From NCBI RefSeq assembly GCF_002532535.1, contig NZ_NQWI01000049.1:1-36849 (forward strand): a stretch of 36,849 nt of DNA, written 5' to 3'. Below the pieces are notes generated by a model that was not told the origin of the DNA, did no database searches, and was given only the letters and a program-made list of their open reading frames with translations. Position 1 is the stretch's first letter, and every line of letters begins with the position of its first letter. A program made the translations under genes and the position numbers. The DNA is from Candidatus Viridilinea mediisalina. Its GTDB lineage: Bacteria > Chloroflexota > Chloroflexia > Chloroflexales > Chloroflexaceae. This document shows, one piece after another, positions 31,470 to 36,849 of this stretch.

Positions 31470-31573
31470 GGGGTTGTCTGAAAAGTCTATGAACTGGCGT
31501 TGGAGTGCCGGCTTCAGCCGGCTAAAGCCGGCACTCCAACGTGTGCCCACTAGCTTTTCAGACAGCTTCTGAG
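31470..31573. mobile_element. MITE-like element, family 2 copy 4
   Basis: GGGTTGTCTGAAAAGTCTAT at the left, the core GGAGTGCCGGCTTCAGCC...AAGCCGGCACTCC, and CCCACTAGCTTTTCAGACAG at the right. This is the full-length reverse of copy 1. Its right end adjoins the broken 5' end of the AAA ATPase remnant. Confidence 0.88.
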
Positions 31574-31577
31574 GCCA

Positions 31578-32051
31578 TGCAAACCTCCGAGCGCCGCCGA
31601 TTTTGTCTTAGAACCCGTCCATGAAACGGTTATGTTACAGTGGCGCGAAAAGAACAGCGATGTCATCTTTGGCCCGCATCAAGCTTCCGATGGTACATTA
31701 CGCATCATGGCCCTGATCACGCTGCTCTTGCAACCAGCGAGCGAACGCCCCAAGGTGATTATTCTTGACGAACCGGAACTCGGATTACATCCCCATGCCA
31801 TGAGCATGCTCGCAGGAATTCTCCACAGCGCATCCATACAAACACAGATTATCGTGGCCACACAATCAACGACACTCATCGATCACTTTTTGCCACACCA
31901 GATCATCGTGGTAGATCGACCAAACCGAGCTTCTGAATTCAAAAGACTAGATGCAGATAGACTCGCAGATTGGCTAGAGGGATACTCTTATTGCCGAGAA
32001 ATGTCCTCATTTTGCCAAATGGCTCAAGAAATTGGTGAGTTTGTCTACTGA
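31578..32051 (+). pseudogene. AAA family ATPase (AAA_21-like), 5'-truncated
   Basis: The reading frame is open from 31578 (ADFVLEPVHETVMLQW) without a start codon until ATG 31632, and carries only the C-terminal part of an ABC-type AAA ATPase: signature SDGTLR, Walker B VIILDEPELGLHP, then ATQSTTLIDHF and ADRLADWLEGYS. A full-length member has a P-loop about 200 or more residues upstream; here the homology begins a few bases after the family 2 element. The last 20 residues after LEGYS do not look like the family end, so a second lesion near 31985 is possible. Full-length members often act in defence or repair; this one should be inactive. Confidence 0.75.
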
Positions 32052-32080
32052 GTATGCCATATCTGAAGGTGAAGTCTATA

Positions 32081-32109
32081 TTGACTTTCCTGTCATATGC
32101 AGCTATACT
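32081..32109 (+). promoter_or_regulatory. Sigma-70 promoter for the zinc-ribbon/lipoprotein cluster
   Basis: TTGACT (32081-32086), 17 bases, TATACT (32104-32109): near-consensus. Predicted start near 32116, 96 bases before ATG 32212. Confidence 0.7.
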
Positions 32110-32211
32110 AGACTTCGAGTGTAATGGGATGATTTTTAGATATTGAGTTGGCACTATGTTCTTGTTGTTTACCTTATTGAGTATTTCTTAGGAAAGCACG
32201 GGAGAAAGGCG

Positions 32212-32754
32212 ATGACAAATCATCTAACCTGCCCAAATTGCCAAGCCACTCTTACCCCCCCCGGATACTTCTGTACTGCTTGTGGTCAGAAGATAACCGA
32301 GCAGGATGTTCCGCCTCTTATGGTTCCGTTGCCTCAAACTGGAACTTCGGTTACAAGTTCTGACAGATCTGTTATAAAGTCGATCTTAAATTCACACATA
32401 GGCAAAAGCATTTTGGTAATGTTTTTATTGCTATTTATAGGTTTACCAATCTATCTCTCAACGGAGTCAGGTGAGCTATTTATAACGCGTCAGTCGATTG
32501 TTGGTACATGGGTAGCTAAATCTGACAGTGGTAGAGTAACCAATATTCTCGTTTTCCACAGAAACGGTGATCTTATGATAACAGACATTATGGAACAAGG
32601 ACAAATGACCGTTAAATACGAGCTTGTTACCCCTAGATCATTGCGAATGATTGGCCCAGACGGAGATTCGATGTTTATACCCATTCTTATTGATAATAAT
32701 AACCTGATAATAACAGCTAGAGGTATGCGCGTTGTGTACACCAAGTCACAATAA
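32212..32754 (+). CDS. Zinc-ribbon membrane protein with extracytoplasmic domain
   Basis: A 180-aa protein from ATG 32212 (GGAGAAAGG upstream; the longer frame to 32143 starts before any ribosome site). A double-CxxC zinc ribbon (CPNC and CTACG) at the N-terminus is followed by a polar linker, one membrane helix (ILVMFLLLFIGLPIYL, about 68-85) and an outer domain of about 90 residues. The outer domain starts ITRQSIVGTWVAKSDSG and contains ILVFHRNGDLMI, a beta-rich pattern like small lipocalin-like VGTW domains. The family is not known to me. It is the first of five or six plus-strand genes in an AT-rich block and resembles the gene at 35809 in its zinc ribbon. Confidence 0.8.
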   Translation: MTNHLTCPNCQATLTPPGYFCTACGQKITEQDVPPLMVPLPQTGTSVTSSDRSVIKSILNSHIGKSILVMFLLLFIGLPIYLSTESGELFITRQSIVGTWVAKSDSGRVTNILVFHRNGDLMITDIMEQGQMTVKYELVTPRSLRMIGPDGDSMFIPILIDNNNLIITARGMRVVYTKSQ

Positions 32755-32778
32755 TATTTGCATAAAGTGGAGGCAGAG

Positions 32779-34371
32779 TTGTTAAACTGGATTATGCGAA
32801 TTTTTGCTCTATTATCCATCACCCTACTTGCAGCATGCGGTCAAGGTGTGGTTTCTGAAAGCGACATCTCGCCGAGTGCAATTCCTACGTCGGCCATAGC
32901 AATCCCTAGCATTGCAACACCTACTCATGTCACTGTCCAACCGAGTTCAACATCAATAGCAAGCGATGCAGTGGTAGTTGGTGAACCAAGCCCCACTGCG
33001 GAGCCAAGCCCCACTGCCGAGCCAAGCCCCACTGCGGAGCCAAGCCCCACTGCCGAGCCAAGCCCCACTGCCGAGCCGAGTCCGATGATAGCTGTTGTAG
33101 ATACCTCTCTTGTTGAGGATGCGGATAGTGCAACAGTAAACCAACTACGTGCTCTACTCAGACAATCTGAGAATCTGGAAACTTTTCTTAATGCTTTTGG
33201 GACAAATGTACCTATAACTGATGATCTGCGTCAGCGAGTAGAACGCACCCTTGATCTGCTCAGTGCGGAGCTTGAAGCGAATCGAACGCTTGTATTGCCT
33301 ATGAACAACGCGGAGTTGCAGGAACGTTTCGCAGCAGTGCTTGAAGATATTGAAGCGGCTATCACGCTTACGCATGGCGGGTTGCGCCACCCCACTGGTG
33401 ATGAACCAAGGCTAGGGTTAGCACGTACCCGCATCCGTCGGGCCATTGGTGGACTGCAAGAGATCATAGCCTTTCTGACACCACAGCTACGCAATCTGCC
33501 CTCAGGCGATGGTAAGACCATCGTATTCATCAGTGAAGGGCAGACCTATAGTCTGCGTCTGGATAGTGGTCTGCTCCAAGAAGTGGCAGCGAAGCCCATA
33601 ACTCCATTGGCATTGCGTAGTGACGGAACGCCCTACTGGGTGAGTATTGATGGCCCATTGGACGACCCCTTTAGCCCTCCACCATTCCGCATTATGCAAG
33701 GCGGCACGCGGCAGCAGGAAGTGCATGCTATGCTACAGAGTAGTGATTTGTCTAATTCTTCTTTTCGAGAAGCTACGGGATCACCTTGGCAGATTACATT
33801 GAGCAGTGATGAAACACAACTCTACTTTGATACATGTACTTCTGGATTGAATGCAAGTTGTGCCTATTACGCCTTCAATCTAGCTTCTCAGACGTTGAAT
33901 CAACTCTCTTTTACAAGTGTTTCTCCCGGCTGGATTACCCCTGATGGGCAGAAAGCCATGCTCTTTCTCGATAACCCATACTGGAATCCTGGTTCTGAAG
34001 TTCCTGGTTCAGATCATCGCTATGGGTATTCTATAGTGGAACAAGGACAATGGGACTATAATTTGCTGCCTATAGATTCATGGATCGAAGATCTTGTGTG
34101 GTTATTCGATAGTCGCTTTATTTACATCAGTTCTTCCGGCGATGAAACTCTGCAGTCTAAGCAACTTATTCTTGCTCATACTGACGGAAGCACAGCCCAA
34201 ATACTAATGAACGATTTTCCTGCAACGACCTTGCTGCTTGCGCCTGATGGAGGACAGGTTGCATTCGTCAACCCAGCATCTGGCTTGCTCACGCTGTTGG
34301 ACGTGGGAACATTGCAGGTAGCGACTGTGGCTACTTTGCCTCAGGATGCACAATTGGTAGTCTGGCGGTAG
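32779..34371 (+). CDS. Lipoprotein with proline/serine repeat stalk and beta-propeller-like domain
   Basis: About 530 aa. TTG 32779 has GGAGG six bases upstream; ATG 32794 is the alternative. A type II signal peptide ends at the lipobox LLAAC, so the protein should be anchored to the outer face of the membrane. A Ser/Thr/Pro-rich stalk holds six to seven PSPTAE units (about 32985-33085). A helical region (VNQLRALLRQSENLETFLNA ... IRRAIGGLQEIIAFL) follows, then from about residue 245 a C-terminal part with repeated sensor-like strands (KTIVFISEGQTYSLRLDSG, SSDETQLYFDTC, LLLAPDGGQVAFVNPASG) that resembles TolB/WD40-type propellers. Function unknown. Confidence 0.83.
   Translation: MLNWIMRIFALLSITLLAACGQGVVSESDISPSAIPTSAIAIPSIATPTHVTVQPSSTSIASDAVVVGEPSPTAEPSPTAEPSPTAEPSPTAEPSPTAEPSPMIAVVDTSLVEDADSATVNQLRALLRQSENLETFLNAFGTNVPITDDLRQRVERTLDLLSAELEANRTLVLPMNNAELQERFAAVLEDIEAAITLTHGGLRHPTGDEPRLGLARTRIRRAIGGLQEIIAFLTPQLRNLPSGDGKTIVFISEGQTYSLRLDSGLLQEVAAKPITPLALRSDGTPYWVSIDGPLDDPFSPPPFRIMQGGTRQQEVHAMLQSSDLSNSSFREATGSPWQITLSSDETQLYFDTCTSGLNASCAYYAFNLASQTLNQLSFTSVSPGWITPDGQKAMLFLDNPYWNPGSEVPGSDHRYGYSIVEQGQWDYNLLPIDSWIEDLVWLFDSRFIYISSSGDETLQSKQLILAHTDGSTAQILMNDFPATTLLLAPDGGQVAFVNPASGLLTLLDVGTLQVATVATLPQDAQLVVWR
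32985..33085 (+). repeat. 15- to 18-bp repeats encoding the lipoprotein stalk
   Basis: GAGCCAAGCCCCACTGC recurs every 18 bases with alternating G or C at the unit end, giving the PSPTAE stalk. The number of units is a likely point of strain variation. Confidence 0.88.
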
Positions 34372-34401
34372 TAGTTCATCAATTCACTTGGAGATATTCC
34401 T

Positions 34402-34533
34402 ATGCGTAGTGTTCTCTTATTTGCTATCATCGTCACAGCGATCTGTTTAGCTGGATGTGGTCATATCAGCTTGTATCGTCTGCGTGAAATCGCTCGTCCC
34501 TGCACTATCACCAACGAGATAGTGCAGGATTGA
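34402..34533 (+). CDS. Tiny lipoprotein, 43 residues
   Basis: ATG 34402 has GGAG nine bases upstream. The product starts MRSVLLFAIIVTAICLAGCG, a complete lipoprotein signal with lipobox LAGC; the mature peptide would be about 25 residues (CGHISLYRLREIARPCTITN...). Its stop TGA overlaps the TTG start of the next gene, indicating coupling. The last 11 codons form a hairpin in the mRNA. Entericidin-like or a structural membrane peptide are possibilities; no family is recognised. It is easily missed because of its size. Confidence 0.6.
   Translation: MRSVLLFAIIVTAICLAGCGHISLYRLREIARPCTITNEIVQD
34499..34528. repeat. Perfect 11-bp hairpin at the gene junction
   Basis: CCTGCACTATC and GATAGTGCAGG pair perfectly around an 8-base loop. 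The hairpin sits at the end of the tiny lipoprotein gene and immediately before the TTG start of the next gene. It has no T tract, so it may control translation of the downstream gene. Confidence 0.65.
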
Positions 34534-35189
34534 AGAAATTGGTAGTGCATCAGTTTGCAAAAAACACTTTCCGGATACTTTTTATACTATCACTGCTATT
34601 TTTTAACAGTGCTTCAGTCTACGTTGATTACACACGCACATCGCTTGCGTTTAATCCAGATCAACTTCAAACAGGCGACATTATTCTAAGACAAGGACGG
34701 AGCGCAGTAAGTCAAATGGTCATGTCTATTGACCAAGAGAGTCTATTTTCACATTCAGGAATAATTTATCGAGATGAAGATGGGATTACTTACGTAATCC
34801 ATGCTATTCCTTACGAAGAAGGTGCTTTGGATAATAAAAATTCGTATGTACGAAAGGATGTTATTACATCATTTCTCCGTGCTGATCGTGCACAATATGC
34901 AGCCGTCTATCGAGTAAAAGACAACTCATCTGAAATAGGGATAGAAGCAGCCAATGCAGCATTGATATTTTTTGAACGAATGCTCGTATTTGATCTTGAC
35001 TTTGATCTTGGAAAAGATGATCAACTTTATTGCACTGAACTTGTCTGGCGGGCCTATCTTGCAGCAGGGGTTGATCTCGTTGATGGAACATTCGATTATC
35101 TTGCGCTTCCATTCTATCATGGTAGCTACATTTTACCTTCTAGGTTAGCCAATAGTCGATGGCTTGATGAGATTGTTCTTATCGAGTGA
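34530..35189 (+). CDS. Permuted papain-like hydrolase (YiiX/DUF830 type)
   Basis: A 219-aa protein, TTG start overlapping the previous stop (TTGA); GTG 34545 is the alternative. An N-terminal hydrophobic segment (ILFILSLLFFNSASVYV) works as a signal anchor or cleavable signal. The domain has the circularly permuted NlpC/P60 order: LQTGDIILRQG (47-56), His75 in FSHSGIIY, and later Cys168 in QLYCTELVWRAY with Glu170. This is the pattern of YiiX, YaeF and poxvirus G6R proteins (PF05708), thought to act on amide or lipid-linked bonds. It is expected outside the cytoplasmic membrane, next to three lipoproteins. Substrate unknown. Confidence 0.85.
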   Translation: MKKLVVHQFAKNTFRILFILSLLFFNSASVYVDYTRTSLAFNPDQLQTGDIILRQGRSAVSQMVMSIDQESLFSHSGIIYRDEDGITYVIHAIPYEEGALDNKNSYVRKDVITSFLRADRAQYAAVYRVKDNSSEIGIEAANAALIFFERMLVFDLDFDLGKDDQLYCTELVWRAYLAAGVDLVDGTFDYLALPFYHGSYILPSRLANSRWLDEIVLIE

Positions 35190-35211
35190 GCATACGGTAG
35201 AAAGGCACCTG

Positions 35212-35595
35212 ATGAAAACCAAAAGATGGTTCGGAATGTTGGTGACAGTTTTGTCGTTTGTGTTGCTGGCTAGTTGTGGTTTTGGTAGTGGCCCTGGCAA
35301 AACCGCTTCAGACTTCATGTATGAGCTTGATCGGGGTAACGTAAGCAGTGCTGCTAAGTACTTTAGTGCTGATTCGCGGGCAAGGTTTAGCTCTAAGATA
35401 ACTCCAGCTATGACTCGGATGTCGCAGCAGATTGCGGCACGAGGAGGAATTAAAAACATTACCGTTGTGCGAGAGAATATCAATGGCGAGCTTGCCGATG
35501 TAATTCTCGAGATTAGCTTTCATGATGGCTTTGGCGGGCGAGAGATGTTTTCAATGATAAAAGAGGAGGGTGAGTGGAAAATTATAGCGAGGTAG
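35212..35595 (+). CDS. Lipoprotein, DUF4878/NTF2-like
   Basis: 127 aa from ATG 35212, with AGAAAGG nine bases upstream; the longer frame overlaps the previous gene and lacks a ribosome site. A signal peptide ends in lipobox LASC. The mature part (TASDFMYELDRGNVSSAAKYF ... ADVILEISFHDG ... EEGEWKIIAR) has the helix-then-sheet pattern of small NTF2-like lipoproteins such as DUF4878. These bind small ligands or act as accessory folds; no specific role can be given. It is 22 bases after the hydrolase gene, probably one operon. Confidence 0.8.
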   Translation: MKTKRWFGMLVTVLSFVLLASCGFGSGPGKTASDFMYELDRGNVSSAAKYFSADSRARFSSKITPAMTRMSQQIAARGGIKNITVVRENINGELADVILEISFHDGFGGREMFSMIKEEGEWKIIAR

Positions 35596-35808
35596 TCGCA
35601 GTTCTGATGTGCAGATCAGAGCAATGTTTGAGTCTCGGATTATAACTACAAGCAGGTGTTTCAATAGGGACACCTGCTAGACAACTGCTACCAACACCGG
35701 GCTTGATGCGGAATGGTATCGGTATCTCTGAGATCGGTAAGCTAATCTCGATACTACTTCGCTACGTACTAACGTTCAAGACAAAAATCCATTTTATAGG
35801 TTCTCAGC
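35596..35808. terminator. Intergenic gap with terminator-like hairpin
   Basis: AGCAGGTGT (35651-35659) pairs with ACACCTGCT (35670-35678), a 9-bp stem with a 10-base loop, after the lipoprotein gene. TCTGAT...ATCAGA near 35604 is a weaker one. Neither is followed by a T tract. No gene was found in the gap. Confidence 0.45.
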
Positions 35809-36558
35809 ATGAATAACAACTCGATATCTTGCCCAAATTGCAAGTCTGTTGTAGAGCATAGTAACTTCAAATATTGTCCTACTTGTGGTGCGTCTATACA
35901 GACAATTTCACCGTCGTTACAAACGCATTGTCATCAAAGGCCGAATATTAGGCTCGGATTTCTGGAAATGTTACATAGAGAGTCGTCAACTATCGCAATT
36001 ATCTCAACAGCATTGTCATTAATGGTCGTTCTTATTCTAGATTTGATGTATATCAGCGCAAGTAACCCAGATGTAAGAGGCAGAAGTGCCAGTAGTGTCA
36101 TTGATAATATTATTGGAATATTTCTCTTTTTACTCATCAATTTCTCCATGATAATACTACCAATTATATCTTTTTGTACTATCTTTTTGAGTATTGTCAG
36201 AAAATCTCGTCTTATCATAATAGTACCGTTCATCTTTTTAAATCTTTTTATTATTTCTCGTTTTGTACAAGCTTTTCAATTCACTTCTTTTGAGTTCATT
36301 GGTTTAGTTATTTTGATTTTCGCGTTGTTTAGCGTGATCAATTTATTAATAAGCACTATTTATATAGTTATTAAGTCTTTTAAAGAAAATGTTCTCATGG
36401 GTTTAATAGCTCTTTTCTTTCCGCTTGGTTTTATTATTGTCCCGCTATTCAATTTGCCTAAATTTAAAAGTGTTCTCGTTTATTGGTCTGTTTCTTTCGC
36501 AATAAGTCTAACTTTGTTGATTACAACCATGATTTTCGTGCCGAACATTCTACAGTAA
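35809..36558 (+). CDS. Zinc-ribbon polytopic membrane protein
   Basis: A 249-aa protein with an N-terminal double-CxxC zinc ribbon (CPNC at 8-11, CPTC at 28-31) and about six or seven transmembrane segments in the remainder, many rich in Ile, Leu and Phe. It is the most AT-rich gene in the window. The zinc ribbon is the same type as in the kinase at 95 and the protein at 32212. No enzymatic motif is seen and I do not recognise the family. The ribosome site before ATG 35809 is weak. It ends the AT-rich block. Confidence 0.75.
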   Translation: MNNNSISCPNCKSVVEHSNFKYCPTCGASIQTISPSLQTHCHQRPNIRLGFLEMLHRESSTIAIISTALSLMVVLILDLMYISASNPDVRGRSASSVIDNIIGIFLFLLINFSMIILPIISFCTIFLSIVRKSRLIIIVPFIFLNLFIISRFVQAFQFTSFEFIGLVILIFALFSVINLLISTIYIVIKSFKENVLMGLIALFFPLGFIIVPLFNLPKFKSVLVYWSVSFAISLTLLITTMIFVPNILQ

Positions 36559-36622
36559 ATTAAGTCACTAAAATATAGTATCAGAGTAATACAAGAAAAG
36601 ATGTATTAGCAATGATATGGAG

Positions 36623-36687
36623 GGGCGTAGCAGCGGCCCCGCAATGAACCTCTCTGCATCCAGGCGCACAAGGCCGCTGCTACGCCC
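36623..36687. repeat. 16-bp perfect inverted repeat at the right border of the AT-rich block
   Basis: GGGCGTAGCAGCGGCC (36623-36638) and GGCCGCTGCTACGCCC (36672-36687) frame a 33-base loop. Base composition turns GC-rich again here. The rest of the window to its end contains no gene I can support. Confidence 0.8.
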
Positions 36688-36849
36688 TGCCCGGCGAAGA
36701 TCGCCAACTCGTTGTATGCGGGCGAGGGCAATGGGAGGTATCGTCACCACCACATGCATGGCCAACGCCCCCCTTTCAGGTATAGACTTTTTTGCTCCGC
36801 CGCGTTCTCACGCGATCCATTGAGACAAGGCAGCACCGCTTGGTGTGTA

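Noticed and set aside
36568-36823. Short open frames on both strands at the right end
   Set aside because: They overlap a perfect inverted repeat, have no ribosome site and no recognisable product.

Overview
The window reads as chromosomal DNA of a filamentous Chloroflexota bacterium, most likely of the order Chloroflexales. This is an inference from gene content: Uma2 (DUF820) nucleases, a class II phosphoribulokinase-like kinase, a FIST protein in a stacked operon, a zinc-ribbon serine/threonine kinase, and a moderately GC-rich backbone full of short dispersed repeats. No rRNA or tRNA gene was recognised, so the placement is not proven.

Layout. 1-3.0 kb: a heptamer repeat array, a zinc-ribbon Ser/Thr kinase, a small membrane protein, two large heptamer arrays between convergent genes, and an orphan response regulator. 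3.0-5.6 kb: a two-gene ABC-2 exporter (minus strand). 5.8-8.4 kb: an N-terminally extended FabF and the DNA polymerase III delta-prime subunit HolB. 8.4-9.9 kb: a Uma2 nuclease gene between inverted copies of a small repeat element, then about 0.5 kb of nested palindromic repeats. 9.9-14.3 kb (minus strand): Aat, an unknown polytopic membrane protein and a long PurL. 14.5-16.8 kb: transaldolase-like TalC with the phosphoribulokinase-like kinase, then a CBS-pair protein. 16.9-19.2 kb: GH1 beta-glucosidase with a second Uma2 protein. 19.3-19.8 kb: an antitoxin-like gene and an internally deleted PIN toxin. 19.8-22.7 kb: an operon of 3-hydroxybutyrate dehydrogenase-like SDR, FIST sensor and GAF-STAS protein. 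23.1-26.0 kb: Lon with a near-consensus promoter, then a small DUF4351-like protein. 26.4-31.4 kb: glutamate synthase large subunit with a terminator at one end and a consensus-like promoter at the other; an IS200/IS605-type right-end remnant lies in its leader. 31.5-36.6 kb: a visibly AT-rich accessory stretch, all on the plus strand: a truncated AAA ATPase, two zinc-ribbon membrane proteins, three lipoproteins and a permuted-papain (YiiX-like) hydrolase.

The most unusual feature is the non-coding DNA. At least ten arrays of exactly 7-bp period occur, with related but different unit sequences. Some sit inside a dispersed mini-element whose copies differ in heptamer number. At least three further families of palindromic or terminal-inverted-repeat elements lie between genes, one with a clear nested insertion and a 3-bp target duplication. 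They supply or border stop codons, a ribosome-binding site and promoter parts of neighbouring genes. The lipoprotein/zinc-ribbon cluster at the right is the best candidate for an undescribed gene system.
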